From: an uncultured Faecalibacterium sp.
GTDB taxonomy: Bacteria; Bacillota; Clostridia; Oscillospirales; Ruminococcaceae
DNA: 64,000 nt
Assembly: GCA_937880095.1 (NCBI GenBank)
Contig: CALFLK010000023.1
Location: 150,473-214,472 of the forward strand
Reading direction: 5' to 3'
Under the pieces are notes generated by a model. That model saw only the letters and a list, made by a program, of their open reading frames with translations. It made no database searches and was not told where the DNA came from. Below are positions 8,286 through 16,591 of the stretch, in pieces (position 1 is the first letter of the stretch; each line of letters starts with the position of its first letter). A program made the position numbers and the translations under genes.

Positions 8286-8834
8286 ATGCGCGTAATCGCA
8301 GGAGATTTCCGTGGCAAACGGCTAGAAACCCTGCCCGGAGAAGATGTGACCCGCCCTACCACAGAGCGTGTCAAAGAAGGAATGTTCAGCAGCATCCATT
8401 TTCTGCTGCCAGGCGCACGGGTACTAGACCTTTTTGCCGGCAGCGGTCAGCTGGGTCTGGAAGCAATGAGCCGCGGTGCGGCTCGCTGTGTCTTTTTGGA
8501 TGAGAACCGTGAGGCAATTCAGGTCGTTATGAAAAACTGCAAGACTTGCGGTGTATTCGACCGATGCCGTGTTAGTTTGGGCGATGCCAGACTGTATTTG
8601 GGTTCTTGCCGGGAACAGTTTGATTTGATTTTGATGGACCCGCCCTACCACAACGATACCTGCGCAGCAATGCTGCCGCTGGCAGAAAAAGTGCTGGCAC
8701 CCGGCGGTGTTGTGATTTGCGAAACCGAGCGAGAGGCAGATATGCCCGGTGCAGTGGGCGGTCTGACGCTGGAAAAACGATATCAGTATGGAACCATCGC
8801 CGTATGGCGCTACATGAAGGAGAGAGCAGAATGA
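8286..8834 (+). CDS. rsmD: 16S rRNA (guanine(966)-N2)-methyltransferase RsmD
   Basis: A SAM-dependent methyltransferase of 182 residues. MRVIAGDFRGKRL opens the family, LDLFAGSGQLGLEAMSRGA is the SAM-binding motif and LILMDPPYHND the DPPY catalytic motif. GGAGG ends seven bases before the ATG at 8286; an ATG at 8280 lies only one base from it and is rejected as the start. It overlaps the next gene by ATGA. In many Firmicutes coaD follows rsmD; here a coiled-coil protein does. Confidence 0.95.
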   Translation: MRVIAGDFRGKRLETLPGEDVTRPTTERVKEGMFSSIHFLLPGARVLDLFAGSGQLGLEAMSRGAARCVFLDENREAIQVVMKNCKTCGVFDRCRVSLGDARLYLGSCREQFDLILMDPPYHNDTCAAMLPLAEKVLAPGGVVICETEREADMPGAVGGLTLEKRYQYGTIAVWRYMKERAE

Positions 8835-9298
8835 ATGTAAACGAATTGTTGGATACGATCGAGGACGCTCTGGAAGAGGGCGCCAGCATCCCGCTGTCCG
8901 GCGGTAAGCGTGTTGTGGATGTGGACAAGATCCGCGACTATCTGGATGATATCCGCCTGAACCTGCCCGGTGAGATCCGTCAGGCAAAGAACATTGTGAA
9001 TGACCGCGGTCAGATTCTGGAAGATGCCAAGAAGGAAGCTGACATTATCGTAAAGAAGGCAGAAGAGCGTGCAGCAGTTCTGGTCAGCGATCAGGAAGTG
9101 CTGAAGCGTGCAGAGCAGCGTGCAGCAGAGGTTATGGCAAATGCACAGTCTGAGGCTCGCAATATGCGCCAGACCGTGACCGATTACTGCGAAAATATGC
9201 TCAAGACCACGGAAGAAACCATGATTGCCAATGCAGGTCAGATAAAGACGGTGCGCACCAATCTGCGCCAGAATGCAAAGGCTGCTGTGAACGGCTGA
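8831..9298 (+). CDS. Coiled-coil protein of unknown function (DivIVA/ATP-synthase-b-like)
   Basis: A 155-residue, highly charged, almost entirely helical protein with no signal peptide or membrane segment. An N-terminal hydrophobic/acidic patch is followed by VDVDKIRDYLDDIRLNL and a long heptad-like region rich in Ala, Glu, Lys and Arg (AKKEADIIVKKAEERAAVL, then AEQRAAEVMANAQSEARNM). This resembles the generic coiled coils seen in DivIVA-like proteins and F-type ATPase b subunits, and I would not assign either. The ATGA overlap with rsmD means translational coupling. The mraZ division cluster follows after a terminator. Confidence 0.7.
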   Translation: MNVNELLDTIEDALEEGASIPLSGGKRVVDVDKIRDYLDDIRLNLPGEIRQAKNIVNDRGQILEDAKKEADIIVKKAEERAAVLVSDQEVLKRAEQRAAEVMANAQSEARNMRQTVTDYCENMLKTTEETMIANAGQIKTVRTNLRQNAKAAVNG

Positions 9299-9337
9299 GC
9301 CTGACACAATCTGCAAATTTAATAGAAAAAATGAAAA

Positions 9338-9367
9338 GCGTGTCGTCTTTTGACGGCACGCTTTTTT
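9338..9367 (+). terminator. Terminator of rsmD operon
   Basis: GCGTGTCGTC (9338-9347) pairs with GACGGCACGC (9352-9361) around TTTT, followed by six T. Confidence 0.92.
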
Positions 9368-9425
9368 GGTTGCGGAAAATATGTGAAAGCTGCACGTTCT
9401 TCCATTGTTTTCCTACTTGTTCCTA

Positions 9426-9454
9426 TTGAATTTGAGAGCCCGTTTTGGTATCAT
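9426..9454 (+). promoter_or_regulatory. Promoter of the mraZ division/cell-wall cluster
   Basis: TTGAAT (9426-9431), 17-bp spacer, TATCAT (9449-9454). The transcript would start near 9461, so the MraZ-type repeats lie in the leader. Confidence 0.65.
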
Positions 9455-9465
9455 AAAAACAATGC

Positions 9466-9501
9466 AGTGGGTAAAAGTGCATCAAAGTGGGGCATAGAGG
9501 G
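9466..9501 (+). promoter_or_regulatory. MraZ-type operator (four direct repeats, period 10)
   Basis: AGTGGG (9466), AGTGCA (9476), AGTGGG (9486) and AGAGGG (9496) recur at exactly 10-base intervals just downstream of the promoter. Known MraZ operators are GTGGG- or AAAGTGK-type direct repeats of this period upstream of mraZ, so autorepression of the whole cluster is likely. Confidence 0.7.
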
Positions 9502-9540
9502 ATGACCTCCATGCAAATCTGCGAAAAAGGAGCGGGGGTC

Positions 9541-9963
9541 ATGTTCTTCGGTCGATATGATTTCGTCATGGACGCCAAAGGCAGACTGAATTTTCCTGCA
9601 AAGTTTCGTGAAAATATGGGCGGCGGCAGCTTTGTCGTTATGGAGTGGGTAGACCACTGCCTGTTTGCACTGCCCTTTGAAGAAGTAGATAAACTGGCGG
9701 AACGGCTGGGCGGCAATGAGCTGATGGACAGCTGGGAAGCGACGGGTGATTTATTCAGTACCGCCTTTGAGGTGGAACCCGATAAGCAGGGGCGAATCCT
9801 ACTGCCGGAAAGCCTTCGCAAGTATGCGGGGCTGACCAAAAGCGTTACCATCATCGGCAATCGCAATCATGCAGAGATTTGGGATACCGATACATGGAAC
9901 GAACGGCACAGCGCCGTGACCAATGAGGAGCGTATCCGCAAAATGCGGGAGCTCCATATTTAA
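9541..9963 (+). CDS. mraZ: Transcriptional regulator MraZ
   Basis: A 140-residue protein with two SpoVT/AbrB-like halves: DAKGRLNFPAKFRE in the first and DKQGRILLPESLRKYAG in the second. It is the first gene of the division cluster and a known DNA-binding autoregulator that recognises GTGGG repeats in its own promoter. The ATG at 9541 has AGGAG eight bases upstream. Earlier in-frame ATGs at 9487 and 9511 would add a non-conserved extension overlapping the operator repeats. rsmH follows 25 bp downstream, the universal arrangement. Confidence 0.95.
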   Translation: MFFGRYDFVMDAKGRLNFPAKFRENMGGGSFVVMEWVDHCLFALPFEEVDKLAERLGGNELMDSWEATGDLFSTAFEVEPDKQGRILLPESLRKYAGLTKSVTIIGNRNHAEIWDTDTWNERHSAVTNEERIRKMRELHI

Positions 9964-9988
9964 GCAAGAATGAGAGGGGACGTTTCCC

Positions 9989-10954
9989 ATGGAAGATAAA
10001 CAGATGCAGACCGGTTTTGACCCGGCAGATTTTGAGCACGTCCCCGTACTGCTGGAAGAATGCCTGGAGGGCTTGGCAATCAAGCCGGACGGGACTTACA
10101 TGGACGGCACTGCCGGTGGTGCAGGACATTCAAAGCAGATTGCTTTGCGTCTGGACCCGGAAAAAGGCCGCCTGATTTCGATGGATCAGGACCCGGATGC
10201 CATCCAGACTGCAACCGCACGTCTGGCAGGTCTGCCCGCACAGGTGGTTGCTACCAATTTCCGCTATGCAAAGCAGAAGCTGCAGGAGATGGGCATTCCC
10301 GGCATTGATGGTGCTTTGCTGGATTTGGGCGTTTCCAGCCATCAGCTGGATGATGCTGCCCGCGGATTTTCCTACCGTGCAGATGCACCGCTGGATATGC
10401 GTATGAGTCAGGAAGGCATGACTGCCGCTGACCTGTGCAATTTGGAAAGTCGGGAAGAGCTTACCCGTATCCTGCGGGATTACGGTGAGGAGCCGTATGC
10501 CTGGCAGATTGCCGGCAAGATCGTGAAAGTGCGTGAGGAAACCCCCATTACCACGACCATGCAGCTGGCAGACATTATTTCCAGCGCAGTTCCCCCGGCA
10601 GAGCGCCGTAAAAACAAAAATCCCAGCCGCCGTACCTTCCAGGCTTTACGCATTGCCGTAAACCATGAGCTGGATGCTCTGGACGAAGGTTTGGACGGCA
10701 TCTTCGATTGCCTGAACCCCGGTGGACGCCTTTGCGTCATTACCTTCCACAGCCTGGAAGACCGCTTGGTGAAAAATAAATTCCGCCGTTGGGCAACGGC
10801 TTGCACCTGCCCGCCGGAGTTGCCTGTGTGCATTTGCGGTGGCAAGGCAAAGGCAAAACTGATTACCCGCAAGCCCATTGAGGCAAAAGCGGATGAGCTG
10901 ACCGAGAATCGTCGCAGCCGCAGCGCAAAACTGCGTGTTTTGGAAAAGCTGTAA
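9989..10954 (+). CDS. rsmH: 16S rRNA (cytosine(1402)-N4)-methyltransferase RsmH
   Basis: A 321-residue SAM-dependent enzyme that methylates C1402 in the ribosomal P site. HVPVLLEECLEGL, MDGTAGGAGHSKQI (SAM site), LLDLGVSSHQLD, GFSYRADAPLDMRM and ITFHSLEDRLVK are family hallmarks. GAGAGGGG lies upstream of the ATG. A CxC/CxC pair in the insert (ACTCPPELPVCICGG) is usual for Firmicutes members. Second gene of the cluster. Confidence 0.97.
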   Translation: MEDKQMQTGFDPADFEHVPVLLEECLEGLAIKPDGTYMDGTAGGAGHSKQIALRLDPEKGRLISMDQDPDAIQTATARLAGLPAQVVATNFRYAKQKLQEMGIPGIDGALLDLGVSSHQLDDAARGFSYRADAPLDMRMSQEGMTAADLCNLESREELTRILRDYGEEPYAWQIAGKIVKVREETPITTTMQLADIISSAVPPAERRKNKNPSRRTFQALRIAVNHELDALDEGLDGIFDCLNPGGRLCVITFHSLEDRLVKNKFRRWATACTCPPELPVCICGGKAKAKLITRKPIEAKADELTENRRSRSAKLRVLEKL

Positions 10955-10983
10955 AAATAACTGAGAAAGGAGAATGATGCACC

Positions 10984-11475
10984 ATGCAGCAGGATGCATA
11001 TGATTTCGCACTGTTTGAAGAACGCTCTGCAGCGGGCGCAATGCAGCAAAACCGAGTTCCGAATCTCCGTGCGGAGAAAGGCGGCAAAACAAAGCCGAGT
11101 AAAATGAAAAAGAATGTAATGAACGTATGGATCGTTATGATGGCTGCTGTGCTGATTTCTCTGACGATTTTGCTGGTGCAGAGCAAAGCAACACTGACGG
11201 AGCTGAATACCCAGGTTCGTCAGGTGCAGCGCGAGATCACCGATGCAAAGAGTGAATACAATTACCTGAACAGTGAACTGGGTAAGCGTACCGAGATGTC
11301 ACGCATTGAGGATATTGCCAAGCAGCTTGGTTTGATGAAGGTGAATGACAGCCAGATTACCTATGTGCGTCTGGAAGAAGATAGTGTGATCACCGGCGGT
11401 GAAAATCAGGTAGGTCGTTTAGCGGAGTTGTTCCAATCGGGGCTTTTGAGTGTTATGGAAACGCTGGATCCCTGA
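10984..11475 (+). CDS. ftsL: Cell division protein FtsL (FtsL/DivIC type)
   Basis: A 163-residue bitopic protein: a cytoplasmic basic segment (1-45), one membrane helix at about 46-68 (VWIVMMAAVLISLTILLVQ) and an extracytoplasmic leucine-zipper-like coiled coil (LTELNTQVRQVQREITDAK onward), then a short globular tail. Sequence identity in this family is low. The assignment rests on topology and on the slot between rsmH and the transpeptidase. It should bind DivIB and DivIC and activate FtsW with its partner PBP. Confidence 0.88.
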   Translation: MQQDAYDFALFEERSAAGAMQQNRVPNLRAEKGGKTKPSKMKKNVMNVWIVMMAAVLISLTILLVQSKATLTELNTQVRQVQREITDAKSEYNYLNSELGKRTEMSRIEDIAKQLGLMKVNDSQITYVRLEEDSVITGGENQVGRLAELFQSGLLSVMETLDP

Positions 11476-11534
11476 GATACATCGACCTAAAATCATCACA
11501 GGCTATGTGCGCCATAAAAAGAAAATTTTTTCGG

Positions 11535-11558
11535 AAAGCGTGCTGCGGCACGCTTTTT
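11535..11558 (+). terminator. Hairpin with T tract between ftsL and the PBP gene
   Basis: AAAGCGTGC (11535-11543) and GCACGCTTT (11548-11556) pair around a 4-base loop with T residues after. It looks like an intrinsic terminator inside the cluster, presumably a partial attenuator. Confidence 0.65.
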
Positions 11559-11595
11559 CGATTTCCGGACCCTGTGGGGAAGAGAGGATATTGTA

Positions 11596-14127
11596 ATGCC
11601 CCAGCCCAAAAGAGTGAAAAAGAGAAAAATAAAGAACGATGCGCATGACAGAATCAATCACAAGCTGAGCCTAATCGGGTGGCTGCTTGCTTCGATTGCC
11701 GTTGTAGGCGGATTTTCCTACTTGAGCTATCGCTTGTTCCAGATTCAAATTGTCAATGGCGATTATTATCGCCAGATGGCGAGTGCGCAGCAGATGAAAG
11801 ACAGTACCATTGAAGCGGAGCGCGGCATGATTTATGACGCTACCGGTAAGGTACTGGCTTCCAGCAGTATCGTATGGGATATTTCCTGTGACCCTAAAAA
11901 CAGTAAGGGACTTTCCAAGGAAACCGGTGAGGATACCGGAGAGTTTGTATTGGTGGAAAGCGTCTGCGCCGAGGTCAGCACCGGTATTTCTAAAATCCTG
12001 GTTGCCAATGATGGCTCAGATGGTGCTTCGGTGGATACCACCAGTGAAGAATACCTCAAGGTATACGAAAAGGTATACGGTGCGTTTTCCCGTATTGATA
12101 CGCAGTATCGAATTCTGGCATCCAAGGTAGATTTGCCGGTAAGTGATGCGGTGCGTGCTTTTGTTAAGGACTATAACAAAGCCCATAAAGAGGAGGGTAT
12201 CAGCATTGTAATCGGTATCACCAAGACCTACAAGCGCAACTATCCTTATGGTGCTTTTGCAGCAGCAACCATTGGTTTCTGCAATGCAGACGGTTCCGGT
12301 GCATATGGTTTGGAGAAATCCTATGATGCCGCTCTGGCAGGTGTGGATGGTCGTAGCTTGGCGGTCAAGGATGCAAACGGAAATGTTATTGATACCGATA
12401 AGGCTGTGGAGTATGAGCCGCAGCATGGATATAATGTAATATCTACACTGGACAGCAACGTGCAGGAAGTGGTGGAGCGCTACCTGAATGAAGCAGTTAA
12501 GGCAAACAGCGTGTCCAACCGTGGTGCAGCGCTGGTGATGAATGTGAATACCGGTGCGATTCTGGCTATGGCAACCAAACCGGACTTTGACCCCAATGAT
12601 CCGAATCTGGTATATGATCCGGAGTATATGGCGGCTATGGTAAAAGCCGAACCGGAACTGTATCAGGCATGGGAAAAAGACGAAAACGGCAAGTATGTGC
12701 TGGATGCGCAGGGAAATAAAATCCCGGATGAAGATTTTGATTATACTGGTACCTACCGTGAAATGCAGCGCAAAAATAAAGCAATTACTGAGCTTTACTA
12801 CCCGGGAAGCGTTTTTAAGACCATCGTTGCGGCTGCCGGTTTGGATTCCGGTACAATCACGGACCAGACCGCTTTTACCTGTAAGGGTGCTTACACGGTT
12901 GCAGACCGTACCTATCACTGCGCAAGCCGAAAAGTACATGGCACGCTGAATTTGTGGGATGCACTGCGGCACAGCTGTAACCTGTATTTCATTCAGGCAG
13001 CGGAGCGAATGGGTGCAGAGAAATTCTTTGACTATTTTAAGGCGTTCGGATTTACCGAAAACACCGGTATTGACCTGCCCTATGAAACCTCCTATATGCA
13101 GTACTACAAAAAGGAGCAGCTGGGTCCTGTTGAACTGGCATCTTCGGCATTTGGTCAGTCCATGAAGATCACACCGCTGCAGATGTGTGTAGCAATGGCT
13201 GCCTGCGTCAATGGCGGTTATCTGGTACAGCCTTACATGGTCAGTGAAATTACGGATATGTCGGGCAATACCATCCAAAAGACGGATGCACATGTGAAAC
13301 GTCAGGTGCTGAGTGAAAGTGTAAGCAAAACACTGAGCAGCATTCTGGAATACGAAGTCGGTGATGCCAATGATGTGGGCGGCGGTCATCGTGCATTCGT
13401 TGCAGGCTATCGCGTTGGCGGTAAGTCCGGTACCAGTGAGCAGCTGGATATGGATAAGCGTATCTCGGACGGCGACTACAAGAAGGTAGCTTCTTTCTGT
13501 GCCACATTCCCCAGCGATGACCCGGAATACATGGTGTACATCATGCTGGATGACCCCAACAATGCAAGTTCGGACTATTCGTCTGTTCTGGCTGCGCCGG
13601 TCGTGGGTAATATTATCAGCGAAATCGCACCGTATCTGGGTGTTCCCACCAGCGGTGATGACCTGAAGAGCAAGACCGTTAAGGTCCCGAATCTGGTTGG
13701 TCAGGAATGGGGCAATGCACAGGTCGAGCTGAACCGTGCAGGTCTGAAGCATCGTCTGGTAACAGGTGAAAATGATGCTACGGCAGCGCTGGTTACCTAT
13801 CAGTACCCGGCAGCAAAGACAGAGGTTTCGGGCGGTACAACGGTTTATCTGTATGTTGCAGGAACCCAGCCCGCCAGCGTAACGGTACCGGATGTAACGG
13901 GGCGTTCGGTTGACTTTGCCCAGCAGATGCTGTCTGCTGCAGGTTTGAATTATCTGATGCAGGGCGACAGCGGAGGCGTTGTAATTGAGCAAAGCGTAGA
14001 AGCCGGAACAACGGTAGAAATGGGTACGGTCGTAACGATACAGGGTGGTGCAGCAGCACCGCCGGATACAACAGATCCGCCGGATGAACCAGACCCAGCG
14101 GATGATTCACAAACACCCACAGAATAA
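11596..14127 (+). CDS. Class B penicillin-binding protein with PASTA domains (PBP2/SpoVD-like)
   Basis: A septal or spore-cortex D,D-transpeptidase of 843 residues. A basic cytoplasmic start and one membrane helix (about 28-50) are followed by the pedestal domain and the transpeptidase, with SVFK (Ser405 nucleophile), SCN (460-462) and KSGT (610 onward). Two C-terminal PASTA repeats (KTVKVPNLVGQEW onward; SVTVPDVTGRSVD onward) and an acidic Pro-rich tail complete it. KSGT replaces the commoner KTGT. By position it is ftsI/pbpB, but PASTA repeats also occur in SpoVD, so I leave the symbol blank. FtsW downstream is its expected glycosyltransferase partner. Confidence 0.92.
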   Translation: MPQPKRVKKRKIKNDAHDRINHKLSLIGWLLASIAVVGGFSYLSYRLFQIQIVNGDYYRQMASAQQMKDSTIEAERGMIYDATGKVLASSSIVWDISCDPKNSKGLSKETGEDTGEFVLVESVCAEVSTGISKILVANDGSDGASVDTTSEEYLKVYEKVYGAFSRIDTQYRILASKVDLPVSDAVRAFVKDYNKAHKEEGISIVIGITKTYKRNYPYGAFAAATIGFCNADGSGAYGLEKSYDAALAGVDGRSLAVKDANGNVIDTDKAVEYEPQHGYNVISTLDSNVQEVVERYLNEAVKANSVSNRGAALVMNVNTGAILAMATKPDFDPNDPNLVYDPEYMAAMVKAEPELYQAWEKDENGKYVLDAQGNKIPDEDFDYTGTYREMQRKNKAITELYYPGSVFKTIVAAAGLDSGTITDQTAFTCKGAYTVADRTYHCASRKVHGTLNLWDALRHSCNLYFIQAAERMGAEKFFDYFKAFGFTENTGIDLPYETSYMQYYKKEQLGPVELASSAFGQSMKITPLQMCVAMAACVNGGYLVQPYMVSEITDMSGNTIQKTDAHVKRQVLSESVSKTLSSILEYEVGDANDVGGGHRAFVAGYRVGGKSGTSEQLDMDKRISDGDYKKVASFCATFPSDDPEYMVYIMLDDPNNASSDYSSVLAAPVVGNIISEIAPYLGVPTSGDDLKSKTVKVPNLVGQEWGNAQVELNRAGLKHRLVTGENDATAALVTYQYPAAKTEVSGGTTVYLYVAGTQPASVTVPDVTGRSVDFAQQMLSAAGLNYLMQGDSGGVVIEQSVEAGTTVEMGTVVTIQGGAAAPPDTTDPPDEPDPADDSQTPTE

Positions 14128-14153
14128 AGAGTCCAGAAAGGGAGATGGAGCGA

Positions 14154-15527
14154 ATGCAGCCGATTTCTGCAAAAATTTTGCTGGCAGGGCTTGCGCCTGA
14201 AAGCTGTCTGTCCGATACGAAAATCAACCTGGTCACCACTGACAGCCGAAAGATTCAGCTGGGATGCGTATTTGTTGCATTCCCCGGCGCAAAGTTTGAC
14301 GGGCATGACTTTGCCTGTCAAGCAGTGGAGCAGGGGGCAGCCTATGTAGTAGTCAATCATCCGGTGGATGGTTTGGCACCGGAAAAAACGATTCTCTGCC
14401 CAGACAGCTACCGAGCGATGATGACCATTGGCGCGAATTATCGCAGTCAGTTTGCCCCCAAGCTGGTGGGCATTACCGGCAGTGTTGGCAAGACAACGAC
14501 AAAAGAATTTTGCTATGCGGTACTGTCCGCTTTCGGCAATGCCATTAAGACAGAGGGCAACCAGAATAATGAGCTGGGTATGCCCAACACGCTGCTGCGT
14601 TTGGAAGACAGCACCCAGTTTGCCGCTGTGGAAATGGGTATGAGCAACCGAGGTGAAATCAGCCGTTTGAGCTGTGCGGCTCGACCGGATGCAGGTATTA
14701 TCACTTGCATCGGCGTATCTCATATGGAAAATCTGGGCAGTCGGGAAAATATTCTGGCTGCTAAACTGGAAATCTGCGATGGCTTGGCAGAAGGCGCACC
14801 GTTGGTTTTGAACGGGGATGATCCCTACCTGCGCGGCGCACAGTTATCTGCCCATGTAAAGCCGATTTGGTTCAGTCTGAATGCAGGTACTGCTGAGGTA
14901 ACCGCATCGGAGATTCGTCAGGAAGGTAACGATACCTTCTTTGCCCTGAATGACGCAGAAAACGGTACGTTTGCGGTTCAGATTCCTACCATTGGTAAGC
15001 ATAATATTGCCAATGCGCTGGCTGCCTACTGCGTTGCTACCCGACTGGGTCTGGATGCCGCAACAGCAGCTGCTGCGCTGGCAGATTTCCGTCAGACCGG
15101 TATGCGTCAGCACATGGTGGAATGTGATGGGGTAACGGTGATTGAGGATTGCTATAACGCAAACCCCGACAGCATGAAGGCTGCGCTGGAAATGTTTGCA
15201 ACGTATGACTGCAAGCGCCGCTTTGCACTGCTGGGTGATATGCTGGAACTGGGAACCATCCGTGAAAGCGCACACACCACGCTGGGCAAGCAGGCTGCAG
15301 AAAACAAGGTGGATTTCCTGATTACTTACGGCGATGCCTGCAAAGTAACTGCGGATGCCGCTCAGGAAGCCGGCTTGCAGGCAGTCCATACTGGCAGCTA
15401 TCGCGAGATCGCAGATCTTTTGCTGGAAAATGTAAAACCCGGCGATGCGATTCTGGTCAAGGGCAGCCGCGGTATGGCACTGGAAAAGGCGCTTGCGCTG
15501 TTTTATGCGGAATGGCCGCAGCGATAA
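14154..15527 (+). CDS. murF: UDP-N-acetylmuramoyl-tripeptide--D-Ala-D-Ala ligase
   Basis: MurF adds D-Ala-D-Ala to complete the cytoplasmic UDP-MurNAc-pentapeptide. It has 457 residues. VTTDSRKIQLGCVFVAFPG is the N-terminal substrate domain, GITGSVGKTTTKEF the ATP site, GNQNNELGMPNTLL the MurF-specific segment, IGKHNIANALAA the central motif and VIEDCYNANPDSMKAAL the C-terminal DxYNANP motif. I take ATG 14154 (GGAG nine bases upstream) over 14145, which abuts the ribosome-binding site. Confidence 0.96.
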   Translation: MQPISAKILLAGLAPESCLSDTKINLVTTDSRKIQLGCVFVAFPGAKFDGHDFACQAVEQGAAYVVVNHPVDGLAPEKTILCPDSYRAMMTIGANYRSQFAPKLVGITGSVGKTTTKEFCYAVLSAFGNAIKTEGNQNNELGMPNTLLRLEDSTQFAAVEMGMSNRGEISRLSCAARPDAGIITCIGVSHMENLGSRENILAAKLEICDGLAEGAPLVLNGDDPYLRGAQLSAHVKPIWFSLNAGTAEVTASEIRQEGNDTFFALNDAENGTFAVQIPTIGKHNIANALAAYCVATRLGLDAATAAAALADFRQTGMRQHMVECDGVTVIEDCYNANPDSMKAALEMFATYDCKRRFALLGDMLELGTIRESAHTTLGKQAAENKVDFLITYGDACKVTADAAQEAGLQAVHTGSYREIADLLLENVKPGDAILVKGSRGMALEKALALFYAEWPQR

Positions 15528-15554
15528 GCACACTTTTTATGGAAAGGAAATAGA

Positions 15555-16556
15555 ATGGCACGATACGCTTTGATGGTGGCTGCACTGCTGGGATTTCTGG
15601 CAACAGCTGCCGTAGAAAACATCATGCTGCCGATGCTGCGGCAATGGCAGATGCGCCGTATGACGGCACAGCCGATTCTGCGCCGCAATCAGCCGGAAAC
15701 GCCTACAATGGGCGGTTTCGCAGTGGTTTTTGGTACGATTGCCGCTGTAACCGTAACCTGGCTGTGTCTGTCTGTGATGGAGCCCCGGCTGATGGATGGC
15801 TATCAGCGTCAGATTTTGGTTACCAGTGTGCTGACCGGTTTTGCGTTTGCGCTGGTTGGTATCTGGGATGATATGCGCGGTTATCTGCGCAAAGATCATC
15901 ACCCACTGCCTTGGCTGTGGCGCATTGCATTGGAAGCCTTTCTGGCACTGGGATTTCTGGGTGTGCTGCACCTGATTGGTGCGCTGCCTACCGGTACGGT
16001 GGTTCCCTTTGTGGGGTATGTGGATTTTGGCGGCTGGTATATCCCGCTGACGGGGCTGGCATTGGTGGCGCTGGTAGAAACCGCGCATATGTCTGCCGGC
16101 GAAGTAGGCGTGTGCAGCATGAATGGCTTTTTTGCGTGTCTGGTTTGCAGCGCGGTGGCAGCACTGCAAAATCATCTGCAAATGTCTTTGTACGCCACAG
16201 CGCTGGGCGGTGCATTGCTGGCATACTTGCTGTGGGGCTTTCCGCCGGCAAAGCTGCTTTTGGGCCGCAGCGGAAGTACTTTTATCGCGGCCAGTATTGG
16301 CGTGATTTCCATTTCCATGGGCTGGGGCGGTCTATTGCTCCTGCTGGGCGGCGTTTACTGGCTGGAGGGCATCGCGTATGTGCTGCAAGGCTTGAGCTAT
16401 CGACTGCGCAAACGCCCGCTGTTTAAGATTTTACCCATCCAGACTGCAATGGATGCAGCTGGCTGGGAGCAGGTTCGTATTATCGGAACGATGGGGTTGG
16501 CTGCATTTACATTTGCGGTGCTGGCACTGCTGCAGGTGTTGTCCGCCACATCATAA
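15555..16556 (+). CDS. MraY-position membrane protein lacking most MraY catalytic motifs
   Basis: A polytopic protein of 333 residues, about ten membrane segments, between murF and ftsW where mraY belongs. MraY makes lipid I from UDP-MurNAc-pentapeptide and undecaprenyl phosphate. Homology shows in TPTMGG (50-54) and GIWDDMRGYLRK (DD at 105-106). The NAVNLTDGLDG region reads ETAHMSAGEVG (175-185), losing both Asp; MGDTGS reads LGRSGS (236-241), Asp to Arg; APLHHHFE reads LPIQTAMD (293-300), losing the His cluster. The frame is intact and codon use matches its neighbours. Either it is a conserved non-catalytic paralogue or a highly diverged enzyme; I expect a true MraY elsewhere. Confidence 0.8.
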   Translation: MARYALMVAALLGFLATAAVENIMLPMLRQWQMRRMTAQPILRRNQPETPTMGGFAVVFGTIAAVTVTWLCLSVMEPRLMDGYQRQILVTSVLTGFAFALVGIWDDMRGYLRKDHHPLPWLWRIALEAFLALGFLGVLHLIGALPTGTVVPFVGYVDFGGWYIPLTGLALVALVETAHMSAGEVGVCSMNGFFACLVCSAVAALQNHLQMSLYATALGGALLAYLLWGFPPAKLLLGRSGSTFIAASIGVISISMGWGGLLLLLGGVYWLEGIAYVLQGLSYRLRKRPLFKILPIQTAMDAAGWEQVRIIGTMGLAAFTFAVLALLQVLSATS

Positions 16557-16591
16557 AAAAGATGCAAACCCTTTGAGCAAAGGAAAAATAC

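Noticed and set aside
12016..13992. A 658-codon minus-strand open frame opposite the PBP gene
   Set aside because: It lies antisense to a fully convincing transpeptidase, has a His/Cys/Ile-rich composition without domains, and no promoter or ribosome-binding site.
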